The notes beneath the pieces were generated by a model. That model did not search any database and was not told the DNA's origin. It saw only the letters and a list, made by a program, of their open reading frames with translations. This document shows positions 8,611 through 17,612 of a stretch of 64,000 bases of DNA, in pieces. Position 1 is the first letter of the stretch. Every line of letters starts with the position of its first letter. Origin of the DNA: Pseudomonas sp. 21 (GTDB lineage Bacteria; Pseudomonadota; Gammaproteobacteria; Pseudomonadales; Pseudomonadaceae); contig NZ_JYOA01000011.1 in assembly GCF_000955805.1 (NCBI RefSeq), positions 10,786 to 74,785 on the forward strand. The letters are read 5' to 3'. A program made the position numbers and the translations under genes.

Positions 8611-9396
8611 TTACTGCAGGGCGACGTCGGTGAACTTGAGGATCTGGGTTTCGCTGTTCCGGTTGCTGAACACCAGTTTGATGGCGGGAGTGCGGGTCAG
8701 TTTGTCGTTCGCGCGCTGGAATGTGAGCGTGGCGCGGGTGGGGACATTGCGGACCAGTTGGAACTGCGACCCATAGTAGTCCTCGACCTGGCCGACCCGA
8801 ATGCTGGCGGGTTGCAGCGGACCGCCAGTCTCATCGAACAGGCGAGTGGCCCCGTCGAAGCGGAAGTCCCTGTCGACATCCAGGTTGGTCAGTTCGAAGG
8901 TGCAGGTCGGCAGGCGGCCAATGTTCTCGCAGCCCGACAGCTCGACTCGCACATTGTCCAGCACCTCCATGCGCTTGCCGAGCAGGTTGGCACCTTCGTT
9001 CTCCACGATCTTCGATTGCACCTTGGCGAACTCGAAGGAGGGTTTGGCGTACTCGGTGCCCAGGATGAAGAAGATCGCCGATAGCCCTGTAATCAGCAAA
9101 AATTGCATCGAGCCGCGCAGCATTGCCGGCAGGTTGCGCATCTGCCAACTGATCGACAGGGCGCCCAGGACGGTGAAAGTGCTTACCAGAAGCACGACGT
9201 TCTTCCAGTTGATGAAGCTGAATCCGAAGACGCTGGGGTCGGGCACTACGTAGGTGATCAGTGCCCACATCAGGCCAAGGACGACCCCCAGGCCTGTCAT
9301 GATCCGAGCGACCAGCGAGGCGACCTTGCTGGCGGGTGCCGGCGCGGAGGGGGCGGTGGGGAGGGGAAGATCCTGCTGCGTCATGTTGGGCTCCAT
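8611..9396 (-). CDS. Membrane protein of unknown function
   Basis: About 261 aa. Three to four hydrophobic segments lie in the first half (IMTGLGVVLGLMWALITYVV, NVVLLVSTFTVLGALSI, FLLITGLSAIFFILGTEYA). They are followed by a ~150-aa soluble C-terminal region containing a Cys pair (SGCENIGRLPTCTFEL) that could form a disulfide. I do not recognise a family. GAGGA 6 nt before the ATG at 9396 (MEPNMTQQD) supports this start, although the ATG at 9384 also has GGAG at a good distance. It is monocistronic. Confidence 0.6.
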   Translation of the reverse strand: MEPNMTQQDLPLPTAPSAPAPASKVASLVARIMTGLGVVLGLMWALITYVVPDPSVFGFSFINWKNVVLLVSTFTVLGALSISWQMRNLPAMLRGSMQFLLITGLSAIFFILGTEYAKPSFEFAKVQSKIVENEGANLLGKRMEVLDNVRVELSGCENIGRLPTCTFELTNLDVDRDFRFDGATRLFDETGGPLQPASIRVGQVEDYYGSQFQLVRNVPTRATLTFQRANDKLTRTPAIKLVFSNRNSETQILKFTDVALQ

Positions 9397-9645
9397 TTCC
9401 ATTCCTCGGGTCCTGTCCAGGTTCCCTTGCGGCAAAAGCTCGATACCGGGGTTGCCGCTGTGGTGGTCTGATTAGTGGCGGGTGGCCATTATCCAGTTGG
9501 AGGCGGATTGGTAAAGACTTGCCTGCCACTGCAGGGGGCGGAAAAGTGCCGGGACGCGGTAGCGCGCTCGAATGCCTTGGCGGTGAAGGAAGCTGCTGGT
9601 GCAATAGCGCGCGGCTGGCAGGAGGGATGGGCAGATTATCGCGGG
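9397..9645. other. Non-coding stretch upstream of the membrane protein gene
   Basis: Contains no convincing gene. A 72-codon open frame on the minus strand (9472-9690) starts inside a terminator-flanked region, has no ribosome site and no recognisable sequence. The promoter of the gene starting at 9396 should lie here, but I cannot fix it. Confidence 0.4.
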
Positions 9646-9676
9646 CAATAAAAAAGCCGGCTTGTGGCCGGCTTTC
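9646..9676 (-). terminator. Rho-independent terminator
   Basis: Stem AAAGCCGGC / GCCGGCTTT (9653-9661 with 9667-9675) and a 5-nt loop, followed on the minus strand by a T run (TTTTTATT). It terminates a minus-strand transcript but lies 120 nt beyond the ppa terminator. This implies a separate short transcript between the two. Confidence 0.75.
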
Positions 9677-9692
9677 AGGGGGTAGTCCAACC

Positions 9693-9797
9693 TTACTTCT
9701 GGTAGGGCGGACCGCCTTGATTCTGTGGCGATGCAGTGAGCTGCTCGCGGGGCGCAGATGGTAGCAAAGTCGGGACGAAAAGCCTAATCCCGGTCAT
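9693..9797 (-). CDS. Possible small ORF or small RNA between two terminators
   Basis: A 34-codon minus-strand frame (begins MTGIRLFVPTLL, ends GGPPYQK) stops 17 nt before a good terminator. Its ATG sits immediately downstream of the ppa terminator, and no Shine-Dalgarno is visible. A translated product is therefore doubtful; the segment could equally be a small RNA or 3' remnant. It is reported because two tandem minus-strand terminators bracket it. Confidence 0.25.
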   Translation of the reverse strand: MTGIRLFVPTLLPSAPREQLTASPQNQGGPPYQK

Positions 9798-9798
9798 G

Positions 9799-9826
9799 AA
9801 AAAGCCCCGCCGTGGCGGGGCTTTTT
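9799..9826 (-). terminator. Rho-independent terminator of ppa
   Basis: AAAAAGCCCCGCC-GT-GGCGGGGCTTTTT, a 13-bp stem with A and T runs on both sides, 27 nt after the ppa stop. It can act in both directions. Confidence 0.9.
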
Positions 9827-9852
9827 CGTGGCGCGGATAATCCGCGCCACCG

Positions 9853-10383
9853 TTACTTGGCCTGGAAGGCGGCAACGGCCTTGGTGATGTAGTCGTGAGC
9901 CTGGGCGGCGTCGCCCCAGCCTTCGACCTTCACCCACTTGCCCTTCTCGAGATCCTTGTAGTTCTCGAAGAAGTGCTTGATCTGCTCCAGCAGCAGGGCC
10001 GGCAGGTCGGTGTATTCCTTCACGTCCTTGTACAGGACGGTCAGCTTGTCGTGCGGTACGGCGATCAGCTTGGCGTCGCCGCCGGCTTCGTCGCTCATGT
10101 TCAGCACGCCAACCGGACGGGCGCGGATCACGGAGCCCGGAGCGACCGGATACGGGGTCACGACCAGCACGTCCAGGGGGTCACCGTCGTCGGCCAGGGT
10201 GTTCGGGATGAAGCCGTAGTTGGCCGGGTAGAACATCGGGGTGGCCATGAAACGGTCGACGAACAGGCAGTCGGTGTCCTTGTCGATCTCGTACTTGATC
10301 GGCGCGTGGTTGGCCGGGATCTCGATGGCGACGTAAATGTCGTTCGGCAGGTCTTTGCCAGCCGGGATGCTGCTGTAGCTCAT
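9853..10383 (-). CDS. ppa: Inorganic pyrophosphatase, family I
   Basis: 176 aa, the standard length for bacterial family I soluble pyrophosphatase. It hydrolyses PPi to 2 Pi in the cytoplasm. The signature metal-binding sequence [10 protein letters not shown] is present, along with ANYGFIPNT and the C-terminal [14 protein letters not shown] segment. Monocistronic, with its own strong terminator. Confidence 0.97.
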   Translation of the reverse strand: MSYSSIPAGKDLPNDIYVAIEIPANHAPIKYEIDKDTDCLFVDRFMATPMFYPANYGFIPNTLADDGDPLDVLVVTPYPVAPGSVIRARPVGVLNMSDEAGGDAKLIAVPHDKLTVLYKDVKEYTDLPALLLEQIKHFFENYKDLEKGKWVKVEGWGDAAQAHDYITKAVAAFQAK

Positions 10384-10463
10384 GGACGACTCCAGATAGT
10401 GGTCGGGCCGAAAAAGTGCGGCGGATTATAGGCAGATTGCCGTGTCCAAGCCACAGACATCGC

Positions 10464-11282
10464 CTAGTGCGCCCGAGTTTCCTGATATTCGGGGTGCTCG
10501 GCCTGAAGCTTGTGCAGGCGCGAGAGCGGATCTTGCCGGTAGAACAGCGAAAGCTGCTCATAGACTTTGGGATAGGCCGCCTGAAGGAGGTCCGGAGCGG
10601 TAAAGAAGTACTCGCTGGTGACGGCGAAGAACTCGGCCGGATTCTCCGCCGCGTACGGGTCGATGGCGGTGTGCGCCTGCGGGTTGTGGTCGAGCTGGCG
10701 GTTCAGGTCGTCGTAGGCGGCCTGCATGGCGGCGGCCCAGTCGGCGACGCGCATGTCGCGGTGCAGCGGTGGCATGCCGTTGGCGTCGCCATTGAGCATG
10801 TCGAGCTTGTGTGCCAGTTCGTGGATCACCAGGTTGTAGGCTTCCCAGCCACCGCCGCTTTCCACGCCGGGCCAGGCGAGGATCACCGGGCCTTGCAGCG
10901 AGGTTTCGCCGGCGCGCTCGTCGTCGAACTCGTGCATGACGCCCGCTGGGTCGCGGTGCTTCTGCGGGCTGACGAAGTCGTCGGGATACAGGACCAGCTC
11001 ATGGAAGCCGCCGTACCAGTTCAGGTCCGGGAGGTGCAGCAGCGGCAGTTCGGCCTGGGTGGCCAGCAGCAGGCGGCGGTAGTCGTCCAGTTCGATGCCT
11101 GGCAGCGGCGAGAGGCGCTTGTCGCGCAGGAACAGCAGCGCCCGCTCGCCGAGCCGGCGCAGCTCCTCTTCGCTCAGGCCGTCGAGGATCGGCAGGTGGC
11201 GGCGCACCTGCGCCCACAGCTGGGGCTCGAGCGGATAGCGGGCGAGGAAGCGCCGGCGGCGCCAGGCGCTGAACGACCACAT
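10464..11282 (-). CDS. mtfA: MtfA-type zinc metallopeptidase
   Basis: 272 aa. Family M90 with zinc motif HELAHKLD near residue 154 (YNLVIHELAHKLDMLNGDANG) and a downstream Glu-containing FFAVTSEYFF segment as the likely third ligand. In E. coli MtfA (YeeI) binds the Mlc/DgsA repressor and has aminopeptidase activity; whether that role holds in Pseudomonas is not known to me. It follows the DedA gene by 7 nt on the same strand, so the two are probably co-transcribed. Confidence 0.9.
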   Translation of the reverse strand: MWSFSAWRRRRFLARYPLEPQLWAQVRRHLPILDGLSEEELRRLGERALLFLRDKRLSPLPGIELDDYRRLLLATQAELPLLHLPDLNWYGGFHELVLYPDDFVSPQKHRDPAGVMHEFDDERAGETSLQGPVILAWPGVESGGGWEAYNLVIHELAHKLDMLNGDANGMPPLHRDMRVADWAAAMQAAYDDLNRQLDHNPQAHTAIDPYAAENPAEFFAVTSEYFFTAPDLLQAAYPKVYEQLSLFYRQDPLSRLHKLQAEHPEYQETRAH

Positions 11283-11289
11283 GGGCGGA

Positions 11290-11949
11290 TCAGTGCTCGC
11301 CGGGCTGGGCCTTGGCCGAGGGGCGCAGCTTGTGGCGGATGAAGCCGATCAGCATGGGCACCAGGGAGAAGGCGATGATGGCGACGATCATCACCGAGAG
11401 GTTCTGCTTGATGAACGGCACGTTGCCGAAGAAGAAGCCCAGGGTCACCAGGCCGCCGACCCAGGCGATGCTGCCGGCCACGCTGAAGAACAGGAAGCGC
11501 GCATAGGGCATGTAGGCCATGCCGGCAACGAAGGGGGCGAAGGTCCGCACGATAGGCAGGAAGCGCGCCAGGGTCACGGTCTTGCCGCCGTGGCGCTCGT
11601 AGAAGGCATGGGTCTGGTCCAGGTAGTCGCGGCGGAAGACCTTGGAGTTCGGGTTGCTGAACAGGCGCTTGCCCAGGGTTCGGCCGATCACGTAGTTGGT
11701 GCTGTCGCCGCTGATCGCCGCGAGCAGCAGCAGGCCGCCGAGCATCCACGGGTCCATGCCGCCGGTGGCGCAGATGGCGCCGGCGATGAAGAGCAGGGAG
11801 TCGCCCGGCAGGAAGGGCGTCACCACCAGGCCGGTTTCGCAGAAGATCACCAGGAAGAGGATGGCGTAGATCCAGGTGCCATAGTTGGCTACCGCCAGCG
11901 ACAGGTAGGAGTCGAGGTGGAGAATCAGGTCGATCGGGTTGAATTCCAT
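11290..11949 (-). CDS. DedA-family membrane protein (VTT domain)
   Basis: 219 aa, several transmembrane segments. DedA hallmarks: ETGLVVTPFLPGDSLLFIAG, GDSTNYVIGRTLGKRLF and the conserved region FYERHGGKTVTLARFLPIVR followed by RTFAPFVAGMA. DedA proteins act in membrane homeostasis and recycling of polyprenyl- or phospho-lipids. I chose the ATG at 11949 (MEFNPIDLIL) over the upstream TTG at 11970. It precedes mtfA by 7 nt. Confidence 0.9.
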   Translation of the reverse strand: MEFNPIDLILHLDSYLSLAVANYGTWIYAILFLVIFCETGLVVTPFLPGDSLLFIAGAICATGGMDPWMLGGLLLLAAISGDSTNYVIGRTLGKRLFSNPNSKVFRRDYLDQTHAFYERHGGKTVTLARFLPIVRTFAPFVAGMAYMPYARFLFFSVAGSIAWVGGLVTLGFFFGNVPFIKQNLSVMIVAIIAFSLVPMLIGFIRHKLRPSAKAQPGEH

Positions 11950-12143
11950 GAGAAGCCTGTCTGACAACAAGGTGAACGGCCGGGCCGCCCATTATAAGGC
12001 GCGGCCGGGCTGCCGGGGGCGCGCTCCGTCGAATCCTGCGACGGAGGTCCGCGGGAGGATATTACAGCTTCTGCGTGAAAATCCTGTCGCTGTGAGCGCG
12101 GCAACGCCTTGTGACAAATGCCGGGGCAGGGCCCTCTGGCACC

Positions 12144-13028
12144 TCAGAGCAGGCTCGCCTGCCAGCTCAGCAGGTCCGTTGTCGTCCGGGGCGCCAGGGC
12201 GGCCCCGTGCCGATCGCTGGTCGCCGGCAACTGCTCGGCCAGCGGATGCGCGGCGACTTCGCGGGTGTTCATCGCGCTTTCCAGATGGGCCTCGGCGATC
12301 AGTTGCTGAAGACGGCCACTGCGGCGCAGGGTGCGCAGGCCGCGATCGAGGCTGGCGGCCAGGGCTTCGCCTTCGGCGCGCTTCTTCGGCACCAGCACGT
12401 AGAGCGGCTTGACCTCCAGCGGCGGGTCGACGAACTCCAGTTGCTCGCGCAGCGCCGGGGCGTTCTGGCTGAGCAACTGGTAGCCGGTGTAGCGGTCCAC
12501 CACGGCCAGGTCGATGCGCCCGCGCAGGAGTTTTTCCAGGTTCTGCCAGTCGCTGCTGACCACGTCCTTGTTGAGGAAGTCGGCGGCGTCGAAGCCTTCC
12601 TGGTTGACGTAACCACGCACCACGCCGATGCGGTAGGGGCGCAGGGTGTCGAGGTCGCGCGGGTTGATCGGCAGGGCGCGGTCGCGGCGGCGGAAGAAGC
12701 CGAGCTGGGAGTCCAGCAGCGGCATCGAGGTGTAGAAGTCCTGGCTGCGGTCTGGCGACAGGTAGGCCGGCATCAGTGCATCGAAGCGGCCTTCGCGGGT
12801 TTCGTTGAGGGCCCGTTGCCAGGGCAGGAAGACCAGTTCCGCCTTGTCGCCGTTGAGCGCCAGGGCTTCGTTGAGGATGCGGCTGGCCAGCCCGTTGCCC
12901 GGCAGGTCACTGCCGACGTAGGGCGCCCATTCCAGGGTGGCGACGCGCAGGGTCTGGGCCTGGCCGTTGGCGCCCAGGACGGCGAGACAGAGACAGGCGG
13001 TGCGCAGAACGAGCAGGGAAATACGCAT
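12144..13028 (-). CDS. Periplasmic solute-binding family 3 (SBP_bac_3-like) protein
   Basis: 294 aa with signal peptide (MRISLLVLRTACLCLAVLGANGQAQ). The mature part resembles amino-acid-type binding domains (TLRVATLEWAPYVGSDLPGN, then GRFDALMPAYLSPDRSQDFY and LRGRIDLAVVDRYTGYQLL). No permease or ATPase gene is adjacent, so it may be an orphan sensor-type binding protein. The C-terminal ~40 residues extend beyond the fold. A hairpin with CTCCGTCG / CGACGGAG arms (12024-12046) lies beyond its stop without a T run. Confidence 0.8.
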   Translation of the reverse strand: MRISLLVLRTACLCLAVLGANGQAQTLRVATLEWAPYVGSDLPGNGLASRILNEALALNGDKAELVFLPWQRALNETREGRFDALMPAYLSPDRSQDFYTSMPLLDSQLGFFRRRDRALPINPRDLDTLRPYRIGVVRGYVNQEGFDAADFLNKDVVSSDWQNLEKLLRGRIDLAVVDRYTGYQLLSQNAPALREQLEFVDPPLEVKPLYVLVPKKRAEGEALAASLDRGLRTLRRSGRLQQLIAEAHLESAMNTREVAAHPLAEQLPATSDRHGAALAPRTTTDLLSWQASLL

Positions 13029-13129
13029 GGGATCCCTTCATGCGGAGGCCGCGGCGATTCCGATGATGGCACTTTAATGCGCCCGGCCCGCCGATGCCAG
13101 CGGGCCGGTCTGCGGCCTTTACCGGAACG

Positions 13130-13594
13130 TCAGTTCAGGTCGTCGCTGATCGGCAGGATGTAGTTCTTGAACTCGCTGTCCTCGCGGAAACCGATGGACT
13201 CGTAGACCTTCTGCGCCACTTCGTTGTTGACGCTGGTGGACACGCGCATGCGCACGGCCTGGGTCTCGCGGGCCATCTGTCGGGCGGTCTGCAGCAAATG
13301 GTCGGCGACCAGCTGGCGGCGGGCCTCTTCGGCGACGTAGATGTCGTTGAGGATCCACACGCGCTTGAGTGACAGCGAGGAGTAGCTCGGATAGAGCTGG
13401 CAGAAACCCATCAGCTTGCTGTCGTCGTCGTCCGGCAGGGCCAGGTAGATCACCGATTCCTTGCGACGCAGGCGCTTCTCCAGAAATTTCCGCGAGGACT
13501 CGGGGTAGGGGAGCATGCCGTAGAACTCGCGGTATTTGACGAACAGCGGCGCGAGCAGGTCGAGATGGTCGAGCGTGGCTTGCACGATGCGCAT
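13130..13594 (-). CDS. GNAT-family N-acetyltransferase
   Basis: 154 aa. Acetyl-CoA binding region ILNDIYVAEEARRQLVADHLL, with the usual R/Q-x-x-G/A variant region degenerate, and the C-terminal VNNEVAQKVYESIGFRED motif. Substrate unknown. It lies downstream of the pilin operon on the same strand with a 122-nt gap. Confidence 0.87.
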   Translation of the reverse strand: MRIVQATLDHLDLLAPLFVKYREFYGMLPYPESSRKFLEKRLRRKESVIYLALPDDDDSKLMGFCQLYPSYSSLSLKRVWILNDIYVAEEARRQLVADHLLQTARQMARETQAVRMRVSTSVNNEVAQKVYESIGFREDSEFKNYILPISDDLN

Positions 13595-13716
13595 AAGCGG
13601 GCCTCGGCGGGAGGTGAATGGGCTGGTATGGCAATGCAGGGGCTATGCCAGCGGATAGCCATTGGTCCGATGCTGCACCAGAAATTGTTGAAAGCGCAAT
13701 CCAAGCGAGCGTTTGA

Positions 13717-14178
13717 TCAACGCCAGCAGCTGTCGACGCTGCCCACGCTCACGCCGCGGGTGCCGTGTTCGTCCAGGGTGAAGTCGCCGCAGTCCGGATC
13801 GCGCAGTTGGGCGCCCCTTCGCTGGGCGGTCAGCCGGTAGCGGCGCATATCGCCGTCGGGATACTCGGCGGCCAGTTCGTACAATTGGCTGGTCGAGAGG
13901 CGCTTGCCGTCGGCCGTGAGCGGGTAGGTGAACGCCAGCTTCGCGGGATCGTCGGTGTACTTGCTGTATTGCGCCAGGTAGCGCTCCTGTTGGGCGGCGG
14001 CGTCGTGCAGCAGGCTCTGGGCCTCGCTGCGGTTGGCGCGCAGGACGAACTGGCGGTAGCTGGGTATGGCGATGCCGGCGAGCAGGGCCAGGATGGAAAC
14101 GACCACCATCATTTCGACCAGGGTGAATCCGCCGGCGTTTGTGAGGTGCGGCGCAGGCGCTGGGGGCAGGGCTTTCAT
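13717..14178 (-). CDS. pilE: Type IV pilus minor pilin PilE
   Basis: 153 aa. Class III N-terminus: leader ending in Gly17, then FTLVEMMVVVSILALLAGIA with the conserved Glu at mature position 5, so it is a PilD (prepilin peptidase) substrate. A pair of cysteines near the end (DPDCGDFTL, then VDSCWR) matches the C-terminal disulfide loop of pilins. It overlaps the pilY1 stop by ATGA and is the last gene of the minor pilin operon. pilY2, found between pilY1 and pilE in P. aeruginosa, is not present. Confidence 0.9.
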   Translation of the reverse strand: MKALPPAPAPHLTNAGGFTLVEMMVVVSILALLAGIAIPSYRQFVLRANRSEAQSLLHDAAAQQERYLAQYSKYTDDPAKLAFTYPLTADGKRLSTSQLYELAAEYPDGDMRRYRLTAQRRGAQLRDPDCGDFTLDEHGTRGVSVGSVDSCWR

Positions 14179-17100
14179 GGGTAACTCACGGGCAGGTTGT
14201 AGTTCATGATCCGCCAGTTGAAGCGGCCCTGGTTCACCGGGTTGAACAGCTGTACGGGAAGACGGTTGCCCTCGGGGGTGTAGAGGCTGTCGCCGATGCG
14301 CGTCACCGGGCCGTCGATGCGCACGCCGCTGGCGGTCTCGCTGAAGGAGCCGTCGCCCACCAGGTCGAACACGTTGAAGTCCAGTGCACCACCGGTCTTC
14401 GGGTTCACTGCCAGCAGCCAGTAGGTGATACCCGCGCTGCAGGGGTCGGCGTTGGGTTGGCCGATGGTGACGAACAACACGTCGCCGAGCATGAAGGGCT
14501 GATCAAGGACCCTCTCGCCATCGGCGAGGTCGACGTACCAGCCACGGATGCCGACGCCGCGTTTGCCGCTGCTGTCCCAGGCCACGGTGGTATTGCTCAG
14601 CTGACGGACTTCGCTGGTGCCGGCACTGTGGGCGACGGTTTCCTGTTTCAGCGTCTGAGCCTGCAGGTCGGCAAGTCTGGTCAGGGCTGCAGGGGCGCCG
14701 GCGCCCTCGACGTGGGCGAGGTAGTCGGTCTGGTCCCAGAAGCCGTAAAGGGACTGGCGGCTGGCGGCGCCTTCCTTGTCGCCCCCCTCGAAGTACTTGC
14801 CGGTGCCGGCGATCACCAGTTGTCCGCCACGTGGATGCTGGGTGACCTCGGCGGCAGCGCTCAGTGGCTGGCTGCGGCTGGCGGGGATGCTGGCGAGCAG
14901 GCTGGACGCGAGGTCGAGGCCGGCCTGCCGGTAGAGCCGGCCCTGCAGGCTGCCGTAGTAACGCTGGGCGAGTTCGCCGGGGCTGGCGGCGTGAGTCCAG
15001 GCGACCGTGCTGCCCACCTCGCCGTCGCCGGCGGCGGACTCGCTGGCGGCGCTGATGCGCCCGTCCTCCAGGCGGATCGACAGGGAGTAGCCCTTGGCGG
15101 TGTCGTAACCGTTGCCGGTGAGCACATAGGCAACACCGTCGGCGATCGTGATCACCGGGCGGTCGAGTACGTAGCCGAAGTCGATGTCCTTGTCGTTTTC
15201 GCTGCTGGCGCTGCCGGCATACTCCCAGAGCAGGCGTGGCTCGTCGGCGTCGGTGATGTCCAGGGCGAACAGACCGCGGCCGCCGCGTCCGGGCGCCATG
15301 ACCAGTACGGTGTGCCAGCTGCCATCGAAATGGACATCGCGGGTGACCGCGCTGCCGTCGACGTAGAAGCGGTGCAGGCTGTTGGTGTTTTCCTCTTCCG
15401 AGCGCGCGGCGTAGTTGGAGTCGGAGAGGTAGTTGAGCTGCCCGTACACGGCGGCGGGAATGAAGGCCCAGCGTTCCCGGCCGGTCTCGTCGAAGGCGTG
15501 CAGCATGCCGTCGTTGGCGCCGACGTAGAGACGACTTTCGCGGTTGGCGTTGGCCCGCCGGAACGCGTCGTAGCCGGTCGCACCGGAGGCTTTCTCCAGG
15601 TAGTAGGTGACGGACGACGGCGCGCCGACGACCACGGGCGAGGAGTAGATGATGTCGCCCAGCAGGTGGTTGCGGGCGCGGAAGGTGTTGCCTTCGTCAC
15701 TGCGATCGCCGCGCAGCCAGGCGACGCGCTTTGCCCCCAGCTTGTCCTCGCGCTGGGTGCCCGGTGCGCGGTCGAGCATCTGCTGCTGTTCTGCTGCGAG
15801 GTGGCTCCAGGTGAAGGCCTGCAGGTTGCCCTTGGCGCTGTCCGGCGCGGTATTGGTGTAGATGCTGCGGCTGGCGGGCGCGCGCAGGTTGAGCTGGTTG
15901 CGGAACGACAGCGCGGAATTCGCCTGCGCATTGCCGTTGGCGTCCAGGCGGTATTGCAGGATGTCGCCGCTCCAGTCGGTAGGTTGATAGCTGGCGCGGT
16001 AGAGATGGGTGTCGGTGCTCAGCGAGGTAGAGCTGGCGCCCGCGGCGGCCACCGCCAACTGGTTGCTGGAGATGCTGCTGACGATCGCCTGGAAGGCCTT
16101 GACCAGTTCGCTGGTGGAGTCGGCGCTGAAGAACTCGCCGCGGGAGTTCAGCGCGCCGTGCCAGAGCGCGGCCACCTTGCCCTCGTTCGCGGTGACGGTC
16201 ATGCCGTCGAGGCTGGTGCTGGCGCTGGGGTTCGGCCAGCTCCTGGTGCCATCGAGCAGTCGCGGATAGGAGCCGGAATAGGTGTCGCCGTCCCATTGCA
16301 GGTACTTCAGCGTCGGGCCGAGCCCCAGGCCTACGGTGTAGGTGACCACGTGTTGCCAGGTGGCTGGGTCGTTCTTCGGATTCCAGTAGTCGTTGCCGTC
16401 GCGAAAGCGCGGCGGAACCTTGTTGTCCAGGTCGGTGCGGGCATCGGTGGCCCAGCCGAGGAAGATGTTGTCGGCCAGTGTGTTCGACCATTTGTCCTGG
16501 TAGGGCGCCGTCGCGGCGAAGGCCGTGCCGTCGGGCAGGGTTCGCGCGGTGCCGTCTGCATTGCTGCCACCGGAGCCATCGCCGAAGCCGTCGGTCATCA
16601 GCAGGTGGTAGCTGGGCCGGCAAGCGTACTCGGTCTTTACGTCGCGGGTGCTGCCCGGCACACGGGCATAGGGGTTATAGGCGGTGGTGTTGCTCAGGTA
16701 GTTGTTGACCCGGTTCTGCGCCGTACCCAGCGGTGTGCCGCCGCTGGCGGCCAGGCGGCTGGTGAAGTTGAAGAAGTCGGCCTTGTGCTGGCCGGCGAAG
16801 GCCGCGAGCGTCTGGTTGCCGCAGGCCGTGGAACTCATGCTGAAGTTGGTGTTGTAGCAGCTGTTGAGCGCCTGCCAGGTCACCCGGATGTGCTCGGGCA
16901 GGTCGAACAGCGCCAGGTTGGCGGCGGTGCGCGTGGCAAGCTGGCGGGTGCGGTAGAAGGAAAACCAGTTGGCGTAGTTCTGCTTCTCCTCCGCGCTGGT
17001 GACCCAGTGCGGGGTGAAGCAGGTCCGGGTGCAGGCGCTGGCGCTGGTGAACGACGAGTCCGCCGCGCAGTTCTGCACGGCGCTGAGGCTGCTGGTGGCC

Positions 17101-17612
17101 ACATTGCGCGCGTGCGGGCAGGACGCATCGAACTGGTAGTAGTGGGCGTAGCGCTGGTAACTGTCGGTGCTGTTGACCGCCTGGGTCGCGTTCTGGCTGT
17201 AGCCGTTGCCGGTATTCCGGTCGAGGTCGACGGTGCCGGTCTGGTTGGTGAGAAACCCGTCGTAGTAGGCCTTGTCGAAGCTCGTGGTGTAGCGCTCGCT
17301 GACGATCCGGCCGCCGCTGAACGTGACCTTCCACGGCGCCTCGTAGGTGATGTCCGGGTTGTAGTACATCGGGTTGTAGGCGGTGGATCGGTTGGCGATG
17401 CTGTAGGAGCTCATGCCATCCGGGGTGTAGGCGCTGGTCATGCTGCCGGAGTCGTCGAGGGTGACGATCAGGTTGGGGGCGACGCCTTCCACCAGGAACA
17501 GCGGTGCCTGGCTGGGCGTTGCGGCGCGGGCTCCCGTGCAGGCGAACAGCAGCGCCAGGCTGGCCAGCGCGGCGCGGCGGGACGGCGAGTGGAAGCTGTC
17601 AGCGCTGGACAC
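14175..17612 (-). CDS. pilY1: Type IV pilus tip adhesin/biogenesis factor PilY1
   Basis: 1145 aa. Signal peptide (~residues 1-30, ALLFACTGARA) and an early vWA-like metal site DDSGSM (residues 53-58: Asp53, Ser55, Ser57). The central region has many Cys residues, and a C-terminal beta-propeller of the PilY1 type starts at about residue 640 (SRLYVGANDGMLHAFDETG, ALDITDADEPRLLWEY, GTGKYFEG). It primes pilus assembly and acts in adhesion and surface sensing. The start is a GTG inside the pilX 3' end (14-nt overlap). The usual acidic DxDxDG calcium loop before the YYGSLQGRLYR segment (~residues 855-890) is not visible. Confidence 0.92.
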   Translation of the reverse strand: MSSADSFHSPSRRAALASLALLFACTGARAATPSQAPLFLVEGVAPNLIVTLDDSGSMTSAYTPDGMSSYSIANRSTAYNPMYYNPDITYEAPWKVTFSGGRIVSERYTTSFDKAYYDGFLTNQTGTVDLDRNTGNGYSQNATQAVNSTDSYQRYAHYYQFDASCPHARNVATSSLSAVQNCAADSSFTSASACTRTCFTPHWVTSAEEKQNYANWFSFYRTRQLATRTAANLALFDLPEHIRVTWQALNSCYNTNFSMSSTACGNQTLAAFAGQHKADFFNFTSRLAASGGTPLGTAQNRVNNYLSNTTAYNPYARVPGSTRDVKTEYACRPSYHLLMTDGFGDGSGGSNADGTARTLPDGTAFAATAPYQDKWSNTLADNIFLGWATDARTDLDNKVPPRFRDGNDYWNPKNDPATWQHVVTYTVGLGLGPTLKYLQWDGDTYSGSYPRLLDGTRSWPNPSASTSLDGMTVTANEGKVAALWHGALNSRGEFFSADSTSELVKAFQAIVSSISSNQLAVAAAGASSTSLSTDTHLYRASYQPTDWSGDILQYRLDANGNAQANSALSFRNQLNLRAPASRSIYTNTAPDSAKGNLQAFTWSHLAAEQQQMLDRAPGTQREDKLGAKRVAWLRGDRSDEGNTFRARNHLLGDIIYSSPVVVGAPSSVTYYLEKASGATGYDAFRRANANRESRLYVGANDGMLHAFDETGRERWAFIPAAVYGQLNYLSDSNYAARSEEENTNSLHRFYVDGSAVTRDVHFDGSWHTVLVMAPGRGGRGLFALDITDADEPRLLWEYAGSASSENDKDIDFGYVLDRPVITIADGVAYVLTGNGYDTAKGYSLSIRLEDGRISAASESAAGDGEVGSTVAWTHAASPGELAQRYYGSLQGRLYRQAGLDLASSLLASIPASRSQPLSAAAEVTQHPRGGQLVIAGTGKYFEGGDKEGAASRQSLYGFWDQTDYLAHVEGAGAPAALTRLADLQAQTLKQETVAHSAGTSEVRQLSNTTVAWDSSGKRGVGIRGWYVDLADGERVLDQPFMLGDVLFVTIGQPNADPCSAGITYWLLAVNPKTGGALDFNVFDLVGDGSFSETASGVRIDGPVTRIGDSLYTPEGNRLPVQLFNPVNQGRFNWRIMNYNLPVSYP

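Noticed and set aside
9472-9690. 72-codon minus-strand ORF after the small terminator
   Set aside because: Begins inside a terminator stem region, no ribosome site, no recognisable sequence.
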